Shown here: piece after piece, positions 54,303 to 63,886 of the stretch | Numbering within the stretch: position 1 is the stretch's first letter | Layout: every line of letters starts with the position of its first letter | DNA from: Dipteris shenzhenensis | Lineage: Eukaryota > Polypodiophyta > Polypodiopsida > Gleicheniales | Length of the DNA stretch: 64,000 nt | Strand: one strand, 5' to 3' | Assembly: GCA_047967505.1 (NCBI GenBank) | Contig: CM106540.1 | Notes under the pieces: generated by a model | What the model saw: the letters and a program-made list of their open reading frames with translations, nothing else | What the model was told of the DNA's origin: nothing | The model's database searches: none | Program-made: the position numbers and the translations under genes

Positions 54303-54913
54303 AACTGAGTTCTATTTCTCAAGAAGAATCAATATACTGAAAACTTCTAGTCAAGGTCAAAAGCCCCAATTTTTATTGACTTGGTTAACCTTTTCAAAGC
54401 TAAAACTATCCAAAATAGCAAGCAGAGATAGCAGCAACTTGGAGGATGAAATTCGACCAGCAGCAAGCAGCTTTGAGAGGGCTTTCTAGGTAGAAAGAAA
54501 GGTCTTGTACCAGAGATAATCCACTAGCAAGGAAATGCGCAATGCCGCATCAATTTATCTATGAGAAGTGCGCCATTCTCGACTGGTTTTTCGTCGATTT
54601 CTCCTCGAATACTAAAGCATTTGCGCTCAAATTTAAACTGGAGCTAGCTCATAGGGTCGCCCAGCTGTTGCTAGGAGGAATTGACAAAATATGACTCTAG
54701 CACGCGGAATTATGCAAAAATTCGCCGATTGAAGACGCTGTCAGCATAGGCGACTGGAGCAATATTTCACTAATTGCTTGGACGTGGTAATTGTGGGAGA
54801 ACAAGCGCTTGGAAATTCTACTCAAAAGAGGAAAAAATGGAGAAGAAGAGAGTGTGAGGAAGAAGATGATGACGTGGCTAGAAATGGCTCAAGTAGGATC
54901 ATGAAGGCTGAGT

Positions 54914-54926
54914 GGCTCTGATACCA
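54914..54926 (-). promoter_or_regulatory. Primer-binding site of the TRIM-like element
   Basis: TGGTATCAGAGCC on the minus strand, 2 nt from the LTR end. It fixes the element's orientation. Confidence 0.9.
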
Positions 54927-54928
54927 CA

Positions 54929-55191
54929 TGTTGGAGCAAGCATGGAAGCATGATGGAGGTAGACAAGAGGTAGAGACAATGGCACAAGCATGAAGGCAAT
55001 GAGCAATTGATTCATGCATAGAATGGAGTACATATAAGCAACTATCCATGAGTAGGTGGAATCTAGATCCACAATTATCTCAATCAGGAAGACCACCAAT
55101 GTCTCCTAGAATCTCTCAATCACACACTCACTCACATGATCACTCACAACCATAGACCTTGGTATAATCCATTACATCAATTTGTCCTTCA
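54929..55191 (-). repeat. 5' LTR of the TRIM-like element
   Basis: 263 bp, near-identical to 53360-53622, and immediately followed on the minus strand by the PBS. Confidence 0.9.
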
Positions 55192-55559
55192 ACATTGACA
55201 CCTATATGGACAATTTTGCATGATTTTACAATTTTGTACAAAAACTTGTACCTTCCTTTTTTGCTCCATGATTATCCGCAGATGGTCCTGTAGTTCTCTT
55301 GACTTATCGAAATCTGAAACCAATGCTTCAATTCTCCTACCTAATCTTTTAGAAATTATAATATATTGATGTATGTTTTATCTTCTTTGGTATATTACAT
55401 TGACAACAAAAGAAACACATTAGCTCTTGAGATAAGTCAGTTAAAGATGCAATTTGTTCTTGTCCTTTCTCTATACGCTTGAATGCTTTGTGGTTGTTGT
55501 TCTTATACAAACTTAAAAGATGGCAACATGCAATGAATTAAGAATACAATGTTTTTATC

Positions 55560-55735
55560 AAGAATCAAACATGATCATTGGAGTGCATCCAAGCTGTTCG
55601 AGCTATGAACGTTCAATGCTCCAAACTGTGTAAAGAGCTCCCATACAATCAAGAATCAAACATGGGCATTGGAAGTTGTTCGAGCTATGATCGATGCTTC
55701 GAGCTGTGCGAAGAACTCCCATGTTACCAGGAACA
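55560..55735 (+). repeat. Diverged tandem duplication, unit about 90 bp
   Basis: AAGAATCAAACATG, then GTTCGAGCTATGA, CAAACTGTG/CGAGCTGTG and AGA(G/A)CTCCCAT occur at about 55560 and 55650. A 98-codon Cys-rich frame spans it (CSKLCKELPYNQ...CFELCEELPCYQ), the protein repeat being a consequence of the DNA duplication. Confidence 0.7.
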
Positions 55736-55949
55736 ATGTGCCTTTAGTTTAGAGCAAGTTCCAGCAATGGAACTTCCAAACTTGCTGGTGTCTTTTGCAG
55801 CTCACCTTGAGGGATTCACAAACACAAATGCTTACGACGTTGGAGAAAGCTTTGTGGCAAACTCTAAAACCTAGACCTAGATTGGGACTGAGTGACACGT
55901 AGCAAAGTACGGTGCAAAATTTTATAATAGGGAGTTGTTGCAGACAGAG

Positions 55950-56310
55950 AGATGTGGCATAGGCGGATTGGCCATGTGAATGTGCAGCAGTTCAAGTTGA
56001 TGCAATCCAAAGGAATAATTGCAGGTTTGCCCAAGTTCAGAGTTGAAGACGTAAAAAGACATGCCAAACATGTTAGTTTGGGAAGCAGGCCAAGAAACCC
56101 TTTCCGCAAAAAAGACATGTGAGTCCAAAGCCGCTAGATTTGATACATTCTTATGTATGATATGCAGTCATTAAGTGAGAGCAGGTTTTATGTGACCTTT
56201 ATTGATGAACTCTCAAGGAAGATTTGGGTGTACTTTAAAATGCAGAAATCTGAGGTTTTTGGCCATTTCAAGATTTTAGATTTGAACTCTACAAAATTGT
56301 CTAGGACCTT
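55950..56310 (+). pseudogene. Copia GAG-pre-integrase/integrase remnant
   Basis: Broken frames read QQFKLMQSKGIIAGLPKF, then VSLGSRPRNPFRKKDM, then MQSLSESRFYVTFIDELSRK with IWVYFKMQKSEVFGHFK. This matches the copia junction of the GAG-pre-integrase zinc region and integrase (YVTFIDEFSRKxWVYFLKxKSEVF). Several stops interrupt it. It is more complete than the remnant at 26740. Confidence 0.85.
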
Positions 56311-56839
56311 ATACATTGGTTACACATGTTGTAACCTCAATATACAAACTCCAATCCATGGTGGGCATAGTCAAACACTCTCCTCCCTCTTAATTATGTA
56401 CTCTACCACCACTTTTGCCTCCAAGACTTCAACGCCTATGAATGCTATGCTTTTTTGTCTTGTCTCTTCTTTTCATTCCAAACTGAGCATTTATCAAAGT
56501 TCTTGCTCATTGAAATATAGAAATCCTCATGATGCTCAAGTACCACAATGACACCCCACGATGCGTTCAAGTCAAATTTGCCTTCCATTCACAAACAATG
56601 GGATGTTTGTTCAAGCATTCTGCTACTAATTCCACATTATTATTTACATTGCACCTTTCTCTTTCTTACTCTGAAAGACAACAAACCACGGCTTTTGTTT
56701 ACATAAGTTTTGTTAACCATAGTAATTTTTGTTTCTTCATGCCCCGTACTCGAAGGCAACTCCTTCAGTTCGAGGGTGGTTTGTGTCATCTCTATTCATT
56801 CTTTCCAATACCAAAATCGTCATAAGTTTCTAACTCTTC

Positions 56840-57180
56840 TCTCTTCTTCTTCTGCCCGCCCCTCCGCCCTGCCCGCCCCTCTGCTCCTGCTCCCAGCCCG
56901 CTCCTCTGCTCCTGCTCCTCCGCCCGCCCCTCCGATCCTTCGCCCACCCCTCCGCTCCTACTCGCTGCTCCACCCGCCCCTCCGCTCCTGCTCGCTGCTG
57001 CTCCGCCTGCAGCTCCCCGCTCTGCTGACAGCCTGCTCGCAGGCAGCTCCCGCTCCCAGCCGCGCAGCTCCTACCCGCCTGCGCAGCTCCCTCCCTGCCT
57101 GCTCTCCGCCCTGCCCGCTCTCCAACCCTCTCCACCCTGCCTCTCCGCCCAGCACCACCACTCCCCTCCACCCCCTCCAC
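56840..57180 (+). repeat. C-rich LINE leader-like tract
   Basis: Repeated CGCCCCTCCGCTCCTGCTC-type words resemble the leaders at 18520-19225 and 58030-58330. It ends at the left arm of a 36-bp inverted repeat. Confidence 0.6.
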
Positions 57181-57272
57181 TACGTATTGCAGTACTCTAA
57201 CCAAAGCATGAAACAGGCAGGAGACCTATCGAGTTCCATGCTTTGGTTAGAGTACTGCAATACTTAGTGGAG
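57175..57272. repeat. 36-bp inverted repeat (one mismatch) with 26-nt loop
   Basis: The left arm 57175-57210 is the reverse complement of 57237-57272 except for one position. The inner 27 bp, centred on CATGCTTTGGTTAGAGTACT and its complement, are perfect. It sits exactly where the C-rich tract meets LINE coding sequence. Confidence 0.9.
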
Positions 57273-58026
57273 GTACAACAAATGCAAACAGATAGATTAC
57301 CTCATAGGGCATGGATGGCCAGCATGAAACTTCAAAAGAACCATAAGAGCAAGATCATTTGTACAGGATGGGGGACAGATATAAGGAAGTGGTTCAGCAG
57401 ATGGAATGTAGACTCATACCTGACTATGCCACCTGCAAGAATTGATATCCAAGAGTTTCAGATGTCCCTACTGAGCACTCTACAGACTCAATGGCTAACA
57501 ACAAAGAAGAGGGTGAAGCTGGAGTATTACCAAGATCACATCAACCCCACATGTTGGTCCACATATATGACAAAAGAGGCCCCTGCTCAGGCATACATCA
57601 GCACTTCCATCCCCTTGCTCTATCGCAGAAATATTGCTAAGATTCCGGACTAGATCTCACATGCTTGCAATTGAGAAGGGAGCGTGGTTGAATCTTCCGT
57701 GACATGCCAGAATATGCAGATTTTGTGACTCTCAAACAGTGGAGACAGAGGCACATATAGCTCTGCAGTGTCCCACTTATGCACACATTAGGGAGGACTA
57801 CCGGAAGTTACTGGGAGACTCCACACAGTTAACATCAGTCCTTTCCACTGCCTCACCGGCAGCATTAGGATCTTTTGTTACCCGCCTCTTTTTGCACCGT
57901 CAAGAACTTGAAAATTCTTGACCCCTCCACACCGGAGGAGACTTTTCTTGTACACCATTCGGGTCCCATGGGTCGTTTTCGGCCCCCCGTGGACGATAAT
58001 ATTTCTACTTCTACTTCTACTTCACT
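57273..58026 (+). mobile_element. LINE-C-like 3' fragment
   Basis: The frame HRAWMASMKLQKNHKSKIIC, continuing through YISTSIPLLYRRNIAKIP, and then the frame-shifted METEAHIALQCPTYAHIRED are a LINE C-terminus ending in the His/Cys region (C..H.....C). A stop and a shift lie near 57655-57740. The 3' part has the hairpin CCTCC-ACACC-GGAGG (about 57925-57938) and ends in a (CTACTT)n tail at about 58003-58026. Everything upstream is missing. Confidence 0.7.
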
Positions 58027-58029
58027 AGG

Positions 58030-58330
58030 CCTCTCTGCCCTACCCGCCCCCTCTCCAGCCCTCTCGCCAGCCTCTCCGCCCTGCCCCTCCGCCCTCTCCC
58101 ACTAGCCCCTCCGCTACCTCTCCGCCCCCTCGCCAGCCTCTCCGCCCTGCCCACTAGCCTCTCTACTCCCTCCCGCTAGCCTTTCAGCCCTCTCGCTCTG
58201 CCTCTCCGACCTGCACCTACTCCCCTCTCTCGCTACCCCTCCCAAGCTGGCTCCTGTTTTTGCCCCATCCGCCTGCAGCTCCGCCCTCCTGCAACCCCTT
58301 CCTTTGCCCACTGCTGCTTCCCCCATAATG
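58030..58330 (+). promoter_or_regulatory. C-rich 5' leader of LINE-C copy 1
   Basis: CCGCCCTCTCGCCAGCCTCTCC-like repeats immediately follow the (CTACTT)n tail of the previous LINE fragment and precede ORF1 at 58402. The position fits a LINE internal promoter/5' UTR. Confidence 0.55.
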
Positions 58331-58401
58331 AATGGCAAAGGGGGATGAGGACCGGGGACTAGACGGGAGACCCTTCGGTCCAAATCTACATACGTGAGGA
58401 G

Positions 58402-59640
58402 ATGGGGAAGGGGAACGGTGACAAGGGGAAAACACAAAAGCAACTCAACCTGGAGGACTTCAACAAACGCAGCAACCGGAGCGGTTTGACAGTGGACAGC
58501 ACTGCGGCCCAGAAGAAAGGGGCCCACCCGAAGCCCATGCCGCTCACCACATCCTCGACCTCTATGGTTACCACCACTATTTCACCACCATCATCCGCCT
58601 CATCATCTATGCCACCTCTCTCCTCCCCTTCTCCTGCATCATCATCACAGGTCTCCTCTCCAGTAGCCCTACCACTAACCCAACCGGCCACGGCTCCACA
58701 GTACTTTTCCCTCGTATCCCCTCCACCTCTCAGTCAGCCACCCTTCATCACCTCGTCCGGCCTCGCAACTCCTACATACCCCTCCCCCGTCCAGATCACG
58801 CTGTCCCCACCCTCAGTACAACCTTAGCAGCCCACCTTCATTCCAACCCCTTTCGAGACCCAGTTCCCACCTGGACCAAGATACCTTAGGCCCCCACCAA
58901 ATGCTTGGGACTCCCTATTGGCTGAGATACACAGCATCTGGGCCCGTCAGGCAGAGCTGACACATTACACTCAGCCGATACACCCAGGAGCACGCCCGCA
59001 TTATACACGAGCAGGGCACTCTTATCCAGGGGCTCAGACACAACATCACACAGCTTCGAGAGGAGCTCGAAACCCTGAGAGCAGCGCCTCGAGGGATCCC
59101 GGTCACAGAGATGGAGGCACAGATAGCCACGATACAGTCAGCTATAGCAGAGACAACTAGGTGGGTGGACGTGGCGAAACGGGACCCCGCAAAGGCAACC
59201 GTTTCAGCCGCCATACAGGAACAGCAGTAGAGGGCTTCGAAGGCCCTTAACATCCGGATATGAGGGATCATGCGAGACAGCACTAGCACCACTATGACGC
59301 CCATGGAGGAGGCGATCACCTTTGTGTCCACCACCATGGGAGTCTCCGACCATGGCATAATGGGAGCATGGCGTGTTGGGAGAGACCCCAATCAAGAGCA
59401 GCCCCTAGTCATTCGCTTCAGAGATTCACATGCTCGACTAGCGACACTCCGACGTCGAGCCGCTCTACGAGAGCATCCCACCCTATCCATGGATGAGGAT
59501 TTGACACCGCTACAGATTGAGGAGCGACGAGTTCTTCTCCAGCAACGGGATATTGCCTGCAAGGAGGGAAAATGGGCTGTGGTCCGAGATGGTAGGTTGT
59601 TGACCGGCACCCGTCGGGCTCCCACCCGTACCCCCTAGGG
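58402..59640 (+). pseudogene. LINE-C ORF1 (RNA-binding, L1-ORF1p-like C-terminal half)
   Basis: The start is MGKGNGDKGKTQKQLNLEDF at 58402, then a Ser/Thr/Pro-rich linker. The segment after 58915 is alpha-helical (LLAEIHSIWARQAELT). The C-terminal part (59270-59638) reads PLVIRFRDSHARLATLRRRA, then DEDLTPLQIEERRVLLQQRD and GKWAVVRDGRLLTG. That matches the RRM/C-terminal domain pattern of L1-type ORF1 proteins (R...FR....R..IL..AR, LTP.Q...R..L...). Stops at about 58828, 59158 and 59229 break the frame. Confidence 0.7.
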
Positions 59641-60600
59641 GGACGGGGCCTATGAGACTCAGGTTTCCGAGACCCTAGCCTGCACCATTTGGAACTGTAA
59701 TGGTACCTTATGGTCAGACCTAGGAAACTTCTCGAGATCTTACACAGGACAAGACATAGTCTTTTACACGAAGACACACCAGAGCCCAGAGCGTCCACTA
59801 CCGATAGTCAGTGGCTACACATGGGAGTCAACCTTCAGGGATGAGACGAGGGATACAGGAGTTCGAGGATCAAGCGGGGTTGCAATATTGTACAGGTCCT
59901 CCCTCGCTCGAACCATCTCCATTGAGAGGTAGGACGCACACTCCCGATTCATGTGGATCCGGATCCGACGTACAGCCACTCGTGACCTTTTCATAGCAAT
60001 ATGCTACTTCCCGCCAGACACATCTCACTTCGCCACAGTGGCACGAGAGGAGGGTGAGACATCGCCATATGCACCCTTACATCAAGATATCCCAGACCTT
60101 TCAGCCCGCGGGAAAGTTTTCCTTGTTGGGGACTTCAACGCTAGGATGAGCACGCGCCAGGCACCACTCCTGGACTTTCGAGACGACTCTATCATGCTAC
60201 CAAACATGGACCTAGACGGAGCAAGTATGACCAAGATCTCATCTGACCGACACGGGCCTGTTACACCATATGGACACGCGCTCCTTGATCTAGGTAGGAT
60301 GCATGATCTCATCATCCACAACGGGCTTGACCTATGGCCCTCCTCAAGTGGTTTTACTTACTTCCCACACGAGGGGGCACTAGTGTAGTAGATTCCATCA
60401 TGGGATCCCCTGCCTTCACCTCATGTATCACCGACTTCACCGTAGCACCACTCCCTCCAGGAGCTGATCACACATACCTATTCTTCACTATCGCCACCAC
60501 ACGCTTAGCCACACCACACACACCACATAGGAAGCACGACACCTACCACCACATACACTTTGATCACATCCTCTCCCCGACCTACTCTGGATGACTAAAC
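59640..60600 (+). pseudogene. LINE-C endonuclease domain
   Basis: The frame reads LACTIWNCNGTLWSDL near 59675, then CYFPPDTSHF, VFLVGDFNARMSTRQAPLLD (60118) and a terminal GADHTYLFF (about 60460). WNxNG, the GDFNA catalytic loop and the (S)DH triad are the APE-type endonuclease pattern. Stops interrupt it at about 59932 and 60388. Confidence 0.75.
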
Positions 60601-60829
60601 AGACTCCTAACCTACATCAATCACATACCACTCATAGAGGACCGTGCCGCCCTGATTAGTCGCACACTCCACGAGGCTGCCCTCCAAATCTTTCCCCACA
60701 CCACACGGTCCATTAGACCACCACCTCTTGGTTCTGTACCTTGCAACAACTGGTATGATGCGGAGTGCATGGCTTATCGCCGACAACTCCGACTTGAAAA
60801 CAGATGTCACCTCCCGAACACATCAGACA

Positions 60830-61360
60830 CGGTACGCAAGTACCGACGTCTCGTACGTCGGAAGAAGCAGACATTTCTTTGTCGAAATGAGGAGCAGCTG
60901 CTTAACATCTTGTACAGCAGCAACTCTAAGGATTTTTTAAGAAGATTCCTTGAGCGTAGATTCCTTGAGACACTGGGATTTGATCAGGAGATCATCTAGG
61001 CAGTCATGGCACTTTATGAGAGTCTCAGGTCGAGTTCGGACAGGCGCAGGTTTGACAGATGAGATCTTGAGTACCATAGGGGTCAAACAGGGTTGTCCCT
61101 TATCACCGACCCTGTTTGGCCTCTACATCGATGAGCTCGAGACTTTCATGGGGGCTTCCGGAGGGATCAGTTGCTCACTTGCCCGGATCATCATCAGGAT
61201 TCTTCTTTATGCAGATGACGTGGCACTCTTGTCGTCCACTCTCGAGGGGCTTCAACGACACCAGGCTTTTTGTTTATCCCATGATTTGGAGGTCAACCTT
61301 GGCAAGACCAAGGTCATGATCTTTAACACCTCTCGAGCAAACATGCAACAGAAGTAGTTT
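60830..61360 (+). pseudogene. LINE-C reverse transcriptase palm with a missing fingers region
   Basis: The sequence TVRKYRRLVRRKKQTFLCRN and NSKDFLRRFLERRFLETLGF is followed directly by MALYES-type sequence, RVRTGAGLTDEILSTIGVKQ, GCPLSPTLFGLYIDEL and ILLYADDVALLSSTLEGL. The usual RT block from the DNA-binding fingers to motif A (about 150-200 residues) is absent, so this copy could not polymerise even without its stops. Confidence 0.75.
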
Positions 61361-61399
61361 ACTTTAGGTGGGTCACTAGTTGAGATCGTACCCTCATAC

Positions 61400-62480
61400 A
61401 CTTACTTGGGGGTCATCTTCTCCGGCCCGATCTTCACGATGAGACCAGCGATGCAGGCCAGACTGAGTAGGGGATCCACCTCACTAGCTCGGCTAGAGAG
61501 ACAGTGCTTCCACTCCCACTTTCAAGGCCCTCGGACCAAGGCTCTTCTCTTCGACTCCTTGGTCCGACCAACCGGTATGTATGGCAGCCCTTGTTGGGGA
61601 CCTGACATGTCAAAGATAGAGTGGACACGAGAGGAGCGCCTGCAGATCCTCATGCTCTCACGGACGATCCGAGGGAAACCACCTGTACCACATCACATCA
61701 TTCAGGCCGAGTTTGGTGCTTATCCACTCCAGCTAGATGCAACCTTTCAGACCATCACATATCTACACCGGGTTAGATCATATGGGGACTGCACATCAGG
61801 GAGACAGAGGTTGCCATGGTTGGACTTAGTACTGCCGTTTTGCATTGGTATGGATGCTCGTTTAGTAGCTCCGCTACCACAGCTCATTGTATCAAGATTT
61901 TCAGAGTCTAATAGACCCATCGGTCTTCCAAAGACTTTAATAAACTTTCTTTCTTTCTTTCTTTCTCGATTCCTCCATGAGGTTGGCAGCAAAGGGAGAC
62001 GAGCAATGCTGGTATGCACAGACTCACAGATGGTTTGTGAGACTAGGGTTTCACATCAATAGGATACCTCCTTTTCAGTACAGTTTAGATGCCTCTCCAG
62101 TACTACCACCCACCATCCCGACCGGCCCACACACCAACCAAGTCATTCAAGAGGATCTCCTCCAGCTACACACCTTTAGGACCTAGTTGGAGCCGATGGA
62201 GCTTCCAGTGAAGCTGAGTTTCTGCAGAGATTACTGTCTTCCTATTTCGGAGGAGGGATTCATCACACCACCGGGGTACACTGAGCTTCACATGCCCCAC
62301 TCACTACGGATCTCCATCGGACAGTTTCGGGTATCATCACACCGCCTCCGCATAGAGAGCAGCAGAGCAGAGGGGATCCCTAGGGAGCATCGCATATGCA
62401 TATTGTGCGACTGTCAGGAGGTTGAGTCGGAGGAGCATTCCTTCTTCATGACCATCGTACAAAGTTCTGGGCATTCATGA
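61400..62480 (+). pseudogene. LINE-C C-terminal region
   Basis: The frame YLGVIFSGPIFTMRPAMQAR, then ALLFDSLVRPTGMYGSPCWG and GKPPVPHHIIQAEFGAYPLQ, is the thumb/connector found after LINE RT. It ends in the Cys/His region ICILCDCQEVESEEHSFF at 62390-62450. Stops lie at 62062 and 62186. No tail hairpin or microsatellite is visible past 62480. Confidence 0.7.
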
Positions 62481-62977
62481 AAAATAAACTCGTCGACACT
62501 TGGGAATAACCAAAACCATCACACCATAGAAGAAGAATGATCTCCCAATGAATTTATTCCAAATTGCTTCAGTGGCACAATAAGCCCCTTCCCAACAAAC
62601 CTAGCCACAAAGCCAGACAATGGGATATCACATTCATACTTAAGAAACTATTCCATCTCAGCGATGGAAAGAATCCCCCTTGTGAAGAACAAATAAACTC
62701 CCCTTTTTTCCATTATTTCCAACTCAGGCTTGATGACCTCCAAGGGCATCTCACAAACGATCGAGTTTTTCCTCCGTGAGTCCCTTCCATTCAGCCCTAC
62801 GCATGATTTCCTATCCAAGCATCGAGCAAGCCTCATCATACAGAGAGGAAAAGCCATCCAAAAGCTCGAAAGCCACAACATTCGTCAGGTGCCCAGTGTA
62901 CTACGAGATCCGAGGTCGCTACCACTATCTCTTCAGAGACGGATCCGGGCTCCTTTCCACATTCCTCGCCTACCCAG
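62480..62977. other. Spacer between LINE-C and the following LTR
   Basis: Frames of up to 97 codons exist, but no domain or repeat pair was recognised. Confidence 0.5.
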
Positions 62978-63215
62978 TGTTGGGGTAAAGGCACTGGCCA
63001 CCCTTGTAACAGTATTAATCTAGTACTACTAAGTACACTAAGTACACATTGTACTTAGGTACTTAGTGGCCCTAGTCTTATCCATATATCCATATATACT
63101 AGTGTGTGTACTTGGGGAGGTACCACTCATTCCTTTATCCCCACACACTGGTGTGTGACTACTGTGAGTGTGTCTCTCTACTCCCTACTCCATCTCTCCC
63201 TCACACTCTCCATCA
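62978..63215 (+). repeat. 5' LTR (238 bp) of an element running off the right edge
   Basis: It starts TGTTGGGGTAAAG and ends CTCTCCATCA, followed by 2 nt and a perfect PBS. It contains a cluster of TACTAAGTACAC/AAGTACAC words and TATATCCATATATAC. The partner LTR would lie beyond 64000. Confidence 0.7.
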
Positions 63216-63217
63216 AC

Positions 63218-63230
63218 TGGTATCAGAGCC
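63218..63230 (+). promoter_or_regulatory. Retrotransposon primer-binding site
   Basis: TGGTATCAGAGCC, 2 nt after the LTR. Confidence 0.9.
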
Positions 63231-63284
63231 AACGGGCTCTCTCCCTTTGCTTCCACTCCCTCTCTCCCTAGCCTACCCCTACCG

Positions 63285-63345
63285 TACGGACAAGTCCGTA
63301 CGGCCGTACATCGTCCGTACAGCCGTACGGACGGATCGCGACAGC
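63285..63345. repeat. Nested CCGTACGG palindromes
   Basis: CCGTACGGACAAGTCCGTACGG and the following CCGTAC/GTACGGACGG words give several overlapping palindromes just inside the LTR element. Confidence 0.8.
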
Positions 63346-63546
63346 CAACGGCTGCAAGGCGGGATCTCAAGCAAGCGATAGCCAGGCCAAGGCGAGGCGC
63401 GGGCGTGGTAGCTACGGCGTAGCTGGAGCTGCTGAAAGGCGGGAGCGCGGGCGACTCTTCCAACGCGTGGCTGCACGACGCAGCCAAAGGCTGCAACGGC
63501 GAGGGCGCAAGCGCCAGGCCACGGTTGTATTGGCGAGGGCGCAAGC

Positions 63547-63636
63547 GCAGGCCACGGCTTCAACAGCGTGGAGGTCGCAGGCCACGGCTTCATCGGCGTG
63601 GAGGTCGCAGGCCACGGCTTCATTGGGCGTGACCAG
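63547..63636 (+). repeat. 30-bp minisatellite (three units)
   Basis: GCAGGCCACGGCTTCA(A/T)C and GGCGTGGAGGTC-type units start at 63547, 63577 and 63607, and degenerate half-units (GGCGCAAGCGCCAGGCCACGG) precede them. Confidence 0.9.
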
Positions 63637-63739
63637 GACACGCAAAGGCGTGGCTGCAGCGGCGGCTGCAAGATCGTGAATAGCGCGGCTGCATCGGTGC
63701 GGCTGCCAGAGGCGGAGGTCAAGAGAACATTGGGCGCCT

Positions 63740-63886
63740 CTCGTCCAGATTCGCGATAACCCCGCCCTCGAGATCCGCCATAGAGCGTAAGGCGCGCTGG
63801 AAGCGGGGCTCCATGGCAGCGACGAACTCATCGGAGAATCCGATGCGGTTGACGTCGACGTAGAGGCCAAGGTCCCGAAGTATCGC
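63740..63886 (-). pseudogene. Glucose-6-phosphate isomerase gene fragment (plastid type)
   Basis: This enzyme interconverts glucose-6-phosphate and fructose-6-phosphate. The minus strand encodes [20 protein letters not shown] and [20 protein letters not shown], then GGVIANLDE. That matches the plant plastid PGI segment (LGLxxDVSRVGFTDEF...MEPRFQ.AF..M..LE.G.IANPDE). A polypyrimidine stretch and CAATAG precede it, so it may start at an exon border. After NLDE the family's GRMVGHYWLR is replaced by RRPMFS and a stop. It lies inside the LTR element beginning at 62978, antisense to it, so it looks like a captured host fragment. Confidence 0.75.

Larger units (their letters stand above)
53360..55191 (-). 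mobile_element. Compact LTR retrotransposon (TRIM-like), 1,832 bp
   Basis: Two near-identical 263-bp LTRs (53360-53622 and 54929-55191) bound 1,306 bp of internal sequence. On the minus strand each LTR starts TGAAGGACAAATTG and ends TTGCTCCAACA. Next to the right LTR is the Met-tRNA PBS (54914-54926). Next to the left LTR is a purine tract GGAGGGGAA (53623-53632), as expected for the PPT. No gag-pol fits inside, so it depends on another element. The LTRs differ at only a few positions, suggesting fairly recent insertion. A clean target duplication was not evident. Confidence 0.88.
58402..62480 (+). mobile_element. LINE-C copy 1 (about 4.1 kb, decayed, RT internally deleted)
   Basis: This LINE differs from LINE-A/D. 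Its ORF1 is of the coiled-coil/RRM type (58402-59640), its endonuclease reads VGDFNARM, its RT has GVKQGCPLSPTLFGLYIDEL and LLYADDVALLS, and its C-terminal His/Cys region is EHRICILCDCQEVESEEHSF. Between NSKDFLRRFLERR (60920-60960) and the palm (61010 onward), the RT fingers are missing. A CTTT microsatellite lies at 61942-61966. Stops and shifts are spread through all parts. Confidence 0.85.

Noticed and set aside
56710-57267. 185-residue proline/serine-rich frame
   Set aside because: Low-complexity translation of the C-rich tract, with no conserved start and a different meaning on each side of the inverted repeat.
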